From the NCBI GenBank assembly GCA_002772115.1, contig PCRW01000044.1, positions 1 through 7,796 on the forward strand: a stretch of DNA of 7,796 nt, read 5' to 3'. Position 1 is the stretch's first letter. Every line of letters starts with the position of its first letter. The notes below the pieces were generated by a model. That model was not told the origin of the DNA, searched no databases, and saw only the letters and a program-made list of their open reading frames with translations. Shown here piece after piece: positions 1 through 6,120 of the stretch. Both the position numbers and the translations under genes were made by a program. The stretch is from Candidatus Moranbacteria bacterium CG23_combo_of_CG06-09_8_20_14_all_35_22 (GTDB lineage: Bacteria > Patescibacteriota > Minisyncoccia > Moranbacterales > UBA2206).

Positions 1-39
1 TTTCCAAAAATATTCTTGAGCCGGTTAAGAGCATCTTGA

Positions 40-69
40 TTGGCAATTTGGGGGAAATTGGGGTATAAT
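40..69 (+). promoter_or_regulatory. Sigma70-type promoter, near-leaderless
   Basis: TTGGCA (40-45), an 18-base spacer and a perfect TATAAT (64-69). Transcription would start near 76, about 6 bases before the ATG at 82, so the mRNA would be almost leaderless. The TTG at 40 could formally serve as a start codon, but it is part of this -35 box, which is why the ATG at 82 is preferred for the gene. Confidence 0.6.
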
Positions 70-81
70 CAAAATAAATTT

Positions 82-618
82 ATGGACAATCTAATAAACC
101 TATTAAATAGCAACGGAATAGATATTATTGGTTTTTATAATTCCACTTTTTTTTCGGTGGTGAAATTTATTTTGGGAATTTATGCGGTAGTTATTTTGGC
201 AGATATAATTTTACTTTTGATTCAAAGAGGCTTAAGTGGAGATGTTCGGGAAACTTTACTTGGTCTAAATGTTCCGCCGGAACTTTTGACGCGAAAAGGA
301 AGATTGCGAAAAAAATGGGATAAGGTACAAGAAAAAATAAGAAGCGCCAGAGAAGAGAATTGGAAAATAGCGATAATTTCAGCGGATAATATTATTGATG
401 ATTTGATAGCTAGGATGGGATACAAAGGTGAAAATATGGGTGAACGCTTAGCCGGAATAAATCCTGGACAAATTGAAAATATTGAAGAACTCAAAAAAGC
501 TCATGAATTTAGAAATCGGATAATCCACGAAGAAAATTTAAAATTAACCAAAGAACAAGCACAAGAAGTGTTGAAATATTTTGAAAACTTTCTTGATTTT
601 TTTGATGTGCTGAAATAG
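82..618 (+). CDS. Membrane-anchored protein with HEPN-like C-terminal motif
   Basis: A 178-residue protein from the ATG at 82. A TTG at 40 would add 14 residues but lies in the promoter -35 box. The N-terminus is short and polar, followed by one long hydrophobic segment (about residues 23-48). A basic, probably cytoplasmic linker rich in R, K and E follows (about 70-95). The C-terminal half is helical and carries RNRIIH near residues 144-149. R-x4-H with an N after the R is the signature of HEPN domains, many of which are RNases or nucleotide-binding modules of toxin and defence systems. The placement matches the end of a small four-helix bundle, but no HEPN partner gene (MNT nucleotidyltransferase or antitoxin) lies next to it. 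The gene stands alone in front of the tRNA operon. Membrane anchoring is well supported; RNase activity is only a possibility. There is no Shine-Dalgarno site, consistent with the very short leader. Confidence 0.75.
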   Translation: MDNLINLLNSNGIDIIGFYNSTFFSVVKFILGIYAVVILADIILLLIQRGLSGDVRETLLGLNVPPELLTRKGRLRKKWDKVQEKIRSAREENWKIAIISADNIIDDLIARMGYKGENMGERLAGINPGQIENIEELKKAHEFRNRIIHEENLKLTKEQAQEVLKYFENFLDFFDVLK

Positions 619-625
619 AATACAT

Positions 626-654
626 TTGACAGTCAATTATTATATGTTTAGAAT
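626..654 (+). promoter_or_regulatory. Promoter of the tRNA operon
   Basis: Consensus TTGACA (626-631), a 17-base spacer and TAGAAT (649-654). Transcription would start near 661, about 33 bases before the first tRNA. It begins 8 bases after the stop of the preceding gene and is one of the two best promoters in the window, as expected for stable RNA. Confidence 0.75.
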
Positions 655-693
655 GCTTAGTAGCGTCTAGTTTAGGCGATATTTTGAAATTAC

Positions 694-767
694 AGCGGGG
701 TAGAGCAGTCTGGTAGCTCGGGTGGCTCATAACCACCAGGTCGTTGGTTCGAATCCAACCCCCGCAA
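694..767 (+). tRNA. Initiator tRNA-Met (CAT anticodon)
   Basis: A full cloverleaf: acceptor strands at 694-700 and 760-766, D stem GAGC/GCTC, anticodon loop CTCATAA (726-732), T stem GTTGG/CCAAC. Three features identify the initiator: the 1-72 pair is not Watson-Crick (here A1 and A72, where most bacteria have C1 and A72), position 11-24 is A-U (purine-pyrimidine), and the anticodon stem is GC-rich at its base. Two of the three canonical G-C pairs (30-40, 31-39) are present, while 29-41 is U-A. CCA is not encoded: the discriminator A at 767 is followed by CAA, so the CCA end must be added enzymatically. Confidence 0.92.
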
Positions 768-775
768 CAATTTTT

Positions 776-849
776 GGCAGGGTAGCTCAGTTGGTTAGAG
801 CACAGCACTCATAACGCTGAGGTCGTGAGTTCGAGCCTCACCCCTGCTA
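776..849 (+). tRNA. Elongator tRNA-Met (CAT anticodon)
   Basis: The acceptor strands GGCAGGG and CCCTGCT pair with a G1-U72 wobble. The D stem is GCTC/GAGC, so 11-24 is C-G as in elongators. The anticodon loop is CTCATAA and the T stem is GTGAG/CTCAC. The last pair of the anticodon stem, 31-39, is A against C. CCA is not encoded. It lies 8 bases after the initiator tRNA. A CAT anticodon could also belong to tRNA-Ile2 with lysidine at position 34. The D arm and anticodon loop resemble elongator Met more, but sequence alone does not settle it. Confidence 0.85.
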
Positions 850-853
850 CAAA

Positions 854-1514
854 ATGCCAATACATAAAACAAAAAATGAAAATTTTTTCAAAAAATGGTC
901 TCCTGAAATGGCATATGTGCTCGGATTTTTTGCAGCTGATGGATGTATGATTAAGAATAACAGAGGAGCATATTTTATCGAATTTCAAATTACTGATAAG
1001 GATATTTTATTGAAAATCAAGAAGTTATTAGGCTCTAATCATAAAATTACAGAAAGAAAAAAATAATATAAAATGGAAAATGGCTTATCGTTTGCAAATA
1101 GGTAGTAAGAAAATATTTGAGGATTTGATTGCATTAGGTATGACATCGAGAAAAAGTAATACGCTAAAATTACTAATAATTCCTAAAAAACATTTCAATC
1201 ATTTTGTTAGAGGATATTTTGATGGGGATGGGAATGTGTATATTCACAAAAGAAAAGACAGAAAAGGAAAGTTAAGTTTGCTGGCGGGATTTACCTGCGG
1301 GAGTGAGGTTTTTTTAGAAAAAGTATTTTCTGAATTAAAGAAAACAGCGAATATTAAAAAAGGATCATTGTATTGTAAAAATAATACATATTATTGTCTT
1401 TATTTTTCTACCAACGATAGTGTTAGTTTGTATAATTTTATGTACAATCAATGCGGTGATTTATTTTTATTAAGAAAAAAGGAAAGATTTGAGAAATATT
1501 TAAAAAACAGATAG
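854..1514 (+). pseudogene. LAGLIDADG homing endonuclease, frameshifted
   Basis: Two reading frames together form one single-chain LAGLIDADG endonuclease of about 219 residues. The first (854-1066, 70 codons) carries motif one, LGFFAADG near residues 23-30, with the catalytic acid at D29. The second (from 1080, continuous with open frame back to about 1056) carries motif two, VRGYFDGDG, ending at 1514. They are separated by a +1 offset at an A7 run (1057-1063). Removing one A joins them as ITERKNNIKWKMAYR without a stop. The gene begins 4 bases after one tRNA and ends 11 bases before the next, with no promoter, Shine-Dalgarno site or terminator of its own, so it must ride on the tRNA transcript. 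Both motifs and their acidic residues are intact, so the break is recent, a sequencing error, or bypassed by slippage. The family cuts long DNA target sites and spreads its own gene. Confidence 0.88.
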
Positions 1515-1525
1515 CATTCCAAAAT

Positions 1526-1602
1526 GGGTCCGTAGTGTAGCGGTTTATCACGTCTCCCTGTCACGGAGAAGATCGCCGGTTCGAATCCGGTCGGACCCGC
1601 CA
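1526..1602 (+). tRNA. tRNA-Asp (GTC anticodon)
   Basis: Acceptor GGGTCCG/CGGACCC (1526-1532, 1592-1598), anticodon stem TCTCC/GGAGA with loop CTGTCAC, T stem GCCGG/CCGGT with one G-U pair. The anticodon GTC and discriminator G73 (1599) are the identity elements of aspartate. Unlike the two Met tRNAs, CCA is encoded (1600-1602). It is the third tRNA of the operon. Confidence 0.95.
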
Positions 1603-1607
1603 ATTAT

Positions 1608-1640
1608 AAAACAGCTCAATCCGCAGGCTGTTTTTTTTTA
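1608..1640 (+). terminator. Rho-independent terminator of the tRNA operon
   Basis: The stem AACAGC (1610-1615) pairs with GCTGTT (1627-1632) around an 11-base loop and runs into a T9 tract (1631-1639). It starts 8 bases after the tRNA-Asp CCA and would end the transcript begun at 626-654. Confidence 0.85.
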
Positions 1641-1762
1641 GGCGTCTTGAATAATTATTTTTATAATGATAGTATGGGGGTATAAAAGTAGAAGTCTCCA
1701 TAGAAGCTTTTGCGAAAAAAAAGTGAAACTGCGTAATTAAATCAAGAGCAATTAACTTAAAT

Positions 1763-1790
1763 TTAACATTTTTTCAAAAGAATATATTAT
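1763..1790 (+). promoter_or_regulatory. Putative promoter of the 1835 gene
   Basis: TTAACA (1763-1768), a 16-base spacer and TATTAT (1785-1790), about 45 bases before the ATG at 1835. A second candidate, TTGAAT (1647-1652) with TAGTAT (1670-1675) at 17 bases, lies just after the tRNA terminator. The rest of 1641-1834 is AT-rich and shows no gene. Confidence 0.4.
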
Positions 1791-1834
1791 GTTGATGCTA
1801 CTTATTAACTATAAAAAATTAAAATCGTAATAGT

Positions 1835-2305
1835 ATGAATGAACAAATGCCTATGGGATTAACTCCGGAACAATTAAAGGCAATGCAAGATAAGGAAAAA
1901 GCAAAAGAGGATGCTTGGCTTGCGCAATACATAGAAGAGAATCCGGATAAATTTAAAGAGATTGCCGCAGAAGATCGGAGAGAATGTGGTCCAGAAATTG
2001 CAGAATTTGAAACAATGCTTTATGTGTTCGAAAAGGAATATTCACTTGAAATTTTAAATGCAATAACTACATCAGAGGAAGCTTTTAATCATCCAATACG
2101 AGAACCAGCAAATCTGGCACTTAAACCTATTGTTGCAAAGTTTAATAGTATAAAAGATGAAACAGATATTTCTCCTGAAAAGTTAAATGAATTAAACATG
2201 CGCAGAAAAAAACTTGTAAATGCTGTTGGATTTATAAATGGTGGAGAATTTGATAAAAATATCCAAAGAAAGGTGAATGGTGGCAAAGTTGAGCATAATA
2301 GATAA
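1835..2305 (+). CDS. Hypothetical soluble protein, 156 residues
   Basis: Not recognised. The ATG at 1835 gives 156 residues. Met codons at residues 5 and 7 are possible alternatives, and no Shine-Dalgarno site separates them. The N-terminal third is strongly charged and probably helical (many E, K, D, A; residues about 8-50), and the middle has a predicted helical stretch around LEILNAITTSEEA. The C-terminus is basic and glycine-containing. There is no signal peptide, membrane segment, cysteine pair or recognisable catalytic motif. It is monocistronic: a terminator lies well upstream and a promoter for the next gene downstream. Uninterrupted reading at ordinary amino-acid composition supports a real gene, but the function is unknown. 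Confidence 0.65.
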   Translation: MNEQMPMGLTPEQLKAMQDKEKAKEDAWLAQYIEENPDKFKEIAAEDRRECGPEIAEFETMLYVFEKEYSLEILNAITTSEEAFNHPIREPANLALKPIVAKFNSIKDETDISPEKLNELNMRRKKLVNAVGFINGGEFDKNIQRKVNGGKVEHNR

Positions 2306-2431
2306 AATGTGGTTAGCAGGAAAAACAGAAACTAATAATTACCGACAAGGACAAATGAAAAATTGAAATTCGTGATTGGTGAAAGAAATAAGAGAACTGT
2401 AAAAAAGCGTTATTTTTGACATTTTTGGCGC

Positions 2432-2460
2432 TTGCAAAAGTAGATCAAAGAGGCTATAAT
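2432..2460 (+). promoter_or_regulatory. Promoter of the 2536 membrane-protein gene
   Basis: TTGCAA (2432-2437), a 17-base spacer and a perfect TATAAT (2455-2460). Transcription would start near 2467, leaving a leader of about 70 bases. Nothing else is recognisable in the gap 2306-2535. Confidence 0.6.
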
Positions 2461-2535
2461 TAAATAGAGGAAAGTAAACAACGGATAATCATCTTGGCTG
2501 TTTATTTTTAAAATTGCAAGAATAAAAAAGATATT

Positions 2536-2907
2536 ATGACACTCAAATCTTACATCTGGGGAATGCGCTTTATTACGCTTTTTTCATTTTTTTCTTTGGG
2601 AGCGGTCATTTTTTATGTTGATCCGGAAAATTCCGGGATGATTGGAATATTTTTGTTTTATCTAGCAGTTTTTTTTGTTTTAAGCGGAATATTCAATTTG
2701 ATTCTTCTTTTTATCCGGAGAATATTTTTAGGTCACGAAATGGCGGTGGAGAATATTGAATTGAGTTTTCGTCAAGGGATACTGTTGGCGATTATAGCGA
2801 TAGGGATATTGATTTTGCAAAGCTATCAAATGTTGGTTTGGTGGGACGCATTGTTGGTAGTAGCGGGAGTATTTTTGATAGAATTGTATTTTCTATCTAG
2901 AGATTAA
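2536..2907 (+). CDS. Small four-helix membrane protein
   Basis: A protein of 123 residues, with hydrophobic segments at about 10-28, 35-60, 80-98 and 101-119. A basic patch, RRIFLGHE (about 61-68), lies between helices two and three and probably faces the cytoplasm. There is no signal peptide distinct from the first helix and no catalytic motif. Proteins of this size that open with MTLKSYIWGMR-like sequences and have four helices are common in Parcubacteria-like genomes, where they are uncharacterised; that comparison comes from memory, not from a search. It has its own promoter (2432-2460), no clear Shine-Dalgarno site, and no terminator before the AT-rich repeat in front of gyrB, so some read-through into gyrB is possible. 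Confidence 0.75.
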   Translation: MTLKSYIWGMRFITLFSFFSLGAVIFYVDPENSGMIGIFLFYLAVFFVLSGIFNLILLFIRRIFLGHEMAVENIELSFRQGILLAIIAIGILILQSYQMLVWWDALLVVAGVFLIELYFLSRD

Positions 2908-2937
2908 TTTATAAGATATTTAATAATTTCTAATTTT

Positions 2938-3030
2938 TGAATTTTTAATTTTATAAATAAATCTTAAATCTTAATTTTTAAACATTAGAAATTAGAATTT
3001 ATTTAAAAATTATAAAATTAAAAATTATAA
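2938..3030 (+). repeat. AT-rich palindromic repeat, copy 1
   Basis: An almost pure A/T element between the 2536 gene and gyrB. It contains a perfect 15-bp inverted repeat (2942-2956 against 3010-3024). A related element starts at 7692 inside the 23S rRNA gene. The two share 14 identical bases at the left end (2938-2951 and 7692-7705), 15 in the middle (2973-2987 and 7735-7749) and 25 near the right end (3002-3026 and 7765-7789), all in the same order and orientation. This is more than base composition would give. Confidence 0.75.
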
Positions 3031-3048
3031 AATTTTTCAAAATTTATT

Positions 3049-6045
3049 ATGGTCAAAGAAATAAAAAAAGATAATGGCGAATATACAGCTAAATCCATTC
3101 AGGTTCTGGAAGGATTAGAGCCGGTGCGAAAACGCCCTGGAATGTATATTGGCGGAACTTCCACGGAAGGTCTGCATCATTTGATTTGGGAAGTGGTGAA
3201 TAACTCGGTGGACGAAGCCATGGCAGGATATTGTAAAAATATTGAAGTGAAACTTTTGCCGAAAAATGTGGTTGAGATAACAGATGATGGTCGAGGAATT
3301 CCAGTGGAAAAACATCCACAAACTAAAAAATCAACTTTGGAAACTGTGCTCACAGTGCTTCACGCTGGAGGAAAATTTGGGGGTAATGGTTACAAGATTT
3401 CCGGCGGATTGCATGGCGTGGGAGTTTCCGTGGTGAATGCCCTTTCAGTTTATCTTAAAGCTCAAGTGAAAAGAGATGGAAAAATTTATGAAATGGATTT
3501 TGAAAGAGGCAAGCCAAAAAGTAAAGAGCCGAAAGTTGTGGGTAAAGCCAAAGACACGGGAACAAAAATTATTTTTGAAGCCGATCCACAGATTTTTCCA
3601 GAAATAGAATATAACTGGGAAAAAATTCTGGCCTATCTTCGTCAGCAATCATATCTTACCAAGGGTTTAAGTGTAAAAATTTATGATGAGCGGGAAGAGA
3701 ATAATAAACCCGCCTCGACTCGCGGAGACGCATCGTCGACGCGAGGCGGGAGTGCGTACGGATTTCTTTTTGATGGAGGTCTAGTTTCTTATATCAAATT
3801 TCTTAATCGCGGAAAAGAGATTAAAAATGAAATGCCTTTTTATGTGGAAAAAACAGTGGACGATACACTAGTGGAAATCGCGATGCAATATACCGATTCA
3901 TATAAAGAGCATGTTTTTTCTTTTGCTAATAATATTTTTACTCCAGAAGGTGGAATGCATGAAGTTGGTTTTCGTTCTGCCCTTACCCGAGCGATAAATT
4001 CTTATGCAAAAAAGGCGGGAATTTTGAAAGAAAAAGATGACAATTTTGTGGCTGAAGATTTTCAAGAAGGCTTGACAGCGGTGATTAGTGTGAAACTGCG
4101 CAATCCGCAATTTGAAGGCCAGACAAAAGCGAAATTAGGAAACAGCGAAATTCGGGGAATTGTTTCTAGTGTTACTGCGGAAGCGTTGGCGGAATATTTA
4201 GAGGCTCATCCGAATAATGCCAAAGAAATGGTTGCGAAAATTATGCTTACCTCCAGAGCTAGAATCGCGGCGCGGGCGGCCAAAGATGCTGTGATTCGAA
4301 AAGGCGCACTTGAAGGTATGACACTACCAGGAAAACTGGCGGACTGCTCTTCGCGGGATGCTTCTAAAACTGAACTGTATATAGTTGAGGGAGATTCCGC
4401 GGGGGGCTGTTTTTTTGGAAATACTAAAGTTGCTTTGGCTGACGGCAGAAACATTTCATTCAAGGAGCTTGTCAAGGAAAATCAACAAGGAAAGAAAAAT
4501 TTTTGTTATACCATTGAAAATGATGGAAATGTTGGTGTCGCTGAGATAGAAAATCCATGCTTAACAAAAAAGAAAGCTGATGTCATAAAAGTCATCTTAG
4601 ATAATGACGAAGAAATTATTTGTACTCCAGATCACAAATTTATGCTGAAAGATGGCAATTACAAAAAAGCACAAGATCTCAAAAAAATTGATTCTCTGAT
4701 GCCATTGTATAAAAAAATATTCCAATTGGGTCAACGAATTACTATTAAGGGATATGAAATGGTTTTTCAGCCAAAGAGTAATAAGTGGATGTTCACACAT
4801 ATTCTTGGAGATAGATATAACTTAGAAAAAGAAATATATCTGAGAAACTCTGGAAACACAGTGCATCATAAAGATTTCAATAAGTTGAATAATAATCCGG
4901 ATAATTTGGTGCGGATGCCTAAGCGCGCGCATTTTGACTATCACACTAAACTTCTTGAAAAAACATTGCATCGTCCTGATGTGAAAGAATTTAGAAAAAA
5001 GAGAAAAGAAGCTTATGACAAAACTTATTTGGAAAAAGGTTTGCGTTTGATGCGTTCAATTTATGATAAATATAAAACTGTATCGGAAAAATTATATGAT
5101 AAAGAAAGAAAAGAGTTGAATGATAAAAGCTTAATCAAAATGTCAACTATTTGCGAAAGATTTTTTGATGGAAATGAAAAAAAACTTGAAGAAGCGGTTC
5201 TGAATTTTAATCACAAAATTAAATCCATTGAGAAACTGAAAAAGAAAGTGGATGTTTATGATTTGGAAGTTTCTGGAACGCATAATTTTGCTTTGGCTTC
5301 TGGAGTTTTTGTTCACAATAGCGCCAAACAAGGGCGCGATCGAAGATTTCAAGCAATTTTGCCACTCCGTGGAAAATTGGTGAATGTAGAAAAAACTACC
5401 TTGGATAAAGTAGTGAAATCGGATACTTTGAAACCAATTATCATTGCGCTTGGAGCGGGGATTGGAGACAGCTTGGATATTGCTAAAACGCGCTATCATC
5501 GAATTATTATTATGGCCGATGCCGATGTTGATGGTTCGCATATTCGAACTTTGCTTTTGACATTTTTCTATCGTTATTTTGAGCCACTTATTCGCGCAGG
5601 ATATATTTATATTGCTCAACCGCCGTTATACCGAATTCAAAAAGGCAAGGAAGTGCAATATTGCTATACTGAAGAACAAAAAAATATAGCGGTGGATAAA
5701 ATTATCAAAGCTTCGGCGGAAAAAGCGGATAAAAAAGAAATGGCAGGTAAAAATATCGAGCCGGAAGTAGTGATGGAAACGGACATAAATGAAGAAGGGG
5801 AAAGTGAAGTAGGGGAAAAAATTGCTGGCATAAATTTACAACGCTATAAAGGTCTTGGAGAAATGAACCCAACGCAACTTTGGGAAACTACTATGGATCC
5901 CGTCACGCGTCTGATGCTTCAAGTGACAATTGAAGACGCCGAATCTGCGGACAAAATGTTTGATGTTTTGATGGGGAGCGAAGTTGAGCCTCGCCGGCGC
6001 TTTATCCAAACTCACGCCAAGAGTGTCAAGAATTTGGATGTGTAA
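3049..6045 (+). CDS. gyrB: DNA gyrase subunit B with intein
   Basis: ATP-binding subunit of DNA gyrase, which introduces negative supercoils together with GyrA. The reading frame has 998 codons; removing the 304-residue intein leaves 694. The GHKL ATPase comes first: EVVNNSVDEA (E48, N52), DDGRGIP (79-85), GGLHGVGVSVVNALS (119-133). The transducer domain carries QTKAKLGN with the ATP-contacting lysine K360. The TOPRIM domain starts at LYIVEGDSAGG with catalytic E447, is split by the intein after G453, resumes at SAKQGRDR (758) and has the metal triad DADVDG (D824, D826, D828). QRYKGLGEMNP (931-941) closes the conserved core. All key residues are present. An extra 14 residues (221-234) in the transducer come from a palindromic repeat. 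There is no Shine-Dalgarno site before the ATG at 3049. The paralogue ParE is the alternative, but the overall pattern favours GyrB. No gyrA is in the window. Confidence 0.95.
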   Translation: MVKEIKKDNGEYTAKSIQVLEGLEPVRKRPGMYIGGTSTEGLHHLIWEVVNNSVDEAMAGYCKNIEVKLLPKNVVEITDDGRGIPVEKHPQTKKSTLETVLTVLHAGGKFGGNGYKISGGLHGVGVSVVNALSVYLKAQVKRDGKIYEMDFERGKPKSKEPKVVGKAKDTGTKIIFEADPQIFPEIEYNWEKILAYLRQQSYLTKGLSVKIYDEREENNKPASTRGDASSTRGGSAYGFLFDGGLVSYIKFLNRGKEIKNEMPFYVEKTVDDTLVEIAMQYTDSYKEHVFSFANNIFTPEGGMHEVGFRSALTRAINSYAKKAGILKEKDDNFVAEDFQEGLTAVISVKLRNPQFEGQTKAKLGNSEIRGIVSSVTAEALAEYLEAHPNNAKEMVAKIMLTSRARIAARAAKDAVIRKGALEGMTLPGKLADCSSRDASKTELYIVEGDSAGGCFFGNTKVALADGRNISFKELVKENQQGKKNFCYTIENDGNVGVAEIENPCLTKKKADVIKVILDNDEEIICTPDHKFMLKDGNYKKAQDLKKIDSLMPLYKKIFQLGQRITIKGYEMVFQPKSNKWMFTHILGDRYNLEKEIYLRNSGNTVHHKDFNKLNNNPDNLVRMPKRAHFDYHTKLLEKTLHRPDVKEFRKKRKEAYDKTYLEKGLRLMRSIYDKYKTVSEKLYDKERKELNDKSLIKMSTICERFFDGNEKKLEEAVLNFNHKIKSIEKLKKKVDVYDLEVSGTHNFALASGVFVHNSAKQGRDRRFQAILPLRGKLVNVEKTTLDKVVKSDTLKPIIIALGAGIGDSLDIAKTRYHRIIIMADADVDGSHIRTLLLTFFYRYFEPLIRAGYIYIAQPPLYRIQKGKEVQYCYTEEQKNIAVDKIIKASAEKADKKEMAGKNIEPEVVMETDINEEGESEVGEKIAGINLQRYKGLGEMNPTQLWETTMDPVTRLMLQVTIEDAESADKMFDVLMGSEVEPRRRFIQTHAKSVKNLDV
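3709..3750 (+). repeat. GC-rich palindromic repeat inside gyrB, copy 1
   Basis: A 42-base element with perfect 9-bp ends, CCCGCCTCG and CGAGGCGGG, and an internal GTCGAC. It is much richer in G and C than its surroundings. Its reverse complement nearly matches 7161-7201 and shares both arms with 7482-7522. Its length is exactly 14 codons, so it stays in frame and adds PASTRGDASSTRGG (residues 221-234) to GyrB. In other GyrB proteins this place is a short surface loop before a conserved GG segment. Confidence 0.85.
4408..5319 (+). other. GyrB intein with HNH homing endonuclease
   Basis: A protein-splicing element of 304 residues in the TOPRIM domain, between EGDSAGG and SAKQGRDR. Splicing blocks are intact: Cys1 at the start (CFFGNTKVALADG), TPDH at intein residues 73-76 (block B), VYDLEVSGTHNF (block F), and the terminal FVHN followed by Ser+1. 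The ends closely resemble, from memory, the Synechocystis GyrB intein at the same insertion point. The middle carries an HNH-type nuclease signature: VHHKDFNKLNNNPDNL (intein 152-167, with H153, H154, N163, N166) and a later AHFDYH (174-179). It is shorter than the roughly 430-residue cyanobacterial intein. Cutting an intein-free gyrB allele would let it home. It shares no stop or frameshift with the degraded LAGLIDADG gene upstream, so it appears active. Confidence 0.95.
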
Positions 6046-6049
6046 TTTA

Positions 6050-6078
6050 TTGTGCTAAAATCGGGAATAGTATATAAT
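6050..6078 (+). promoter_or_regulatory. Promoter of the 6121 gene
   Basis: TTGTGC (6050-6055), a 17-base spacer and a perfect TATAAT (6073-6078). It begins 5 bases after the gyrB stop, so the next gene has its own start of transcription even though no terminator separates it from gyrB. Confidence 0.55.
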
Positions 6079-6104
6079 AGAAGCAGATATAAATAAAAAA
6101 CTGG

Positions 6105-6112
6105 AAGGAGGT
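6105..6112 (+). promoter_or_regulatory. Strong Shine-Dalgarno site
   Basis: AAGGAGGT lies 8 bases before the ATG at 6121. It is the best ribosome binding site in the window and fixes the start. Most neighbouring genes, gyrB included, have none, so this gene is probably translated at a higher rate or by a different initiation route. Confidence 0.85.
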
Positions 6113-6120
6113 GGACACTT

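Noticed and set aside
1..68. Tail of a gene entering from the left edge
   Set aside because: Two frames give short tails (12 residues to a TGA at 37-39, or 21 residues to a TAA at 66-68). Neither is recognisable, so the frame cannot be chosen.
509..808. Minus-strand reading frame of 99 codons across the first two tRNA genes
   Set aside because: Its GGWIRTND stretch is the familiar artefact of translating the complement of a tRNA T arm; the tRNAs explain the DNA.
2475..2504. Hairpin TAAACA/TGTTTA followed by T-rich sequence in the leader of the 2536 gene
   Set aside because: The stem has six mostly A-T pairs with an 18-base loop and is too weak to call a terminator or attenuator.
5143..5619. 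Minus-strand reading frame of 158 codons inside gyrB
   Set aside because: It is a shadow of the conserved gyrB and intein frame; the composition is biased and no motif is present.
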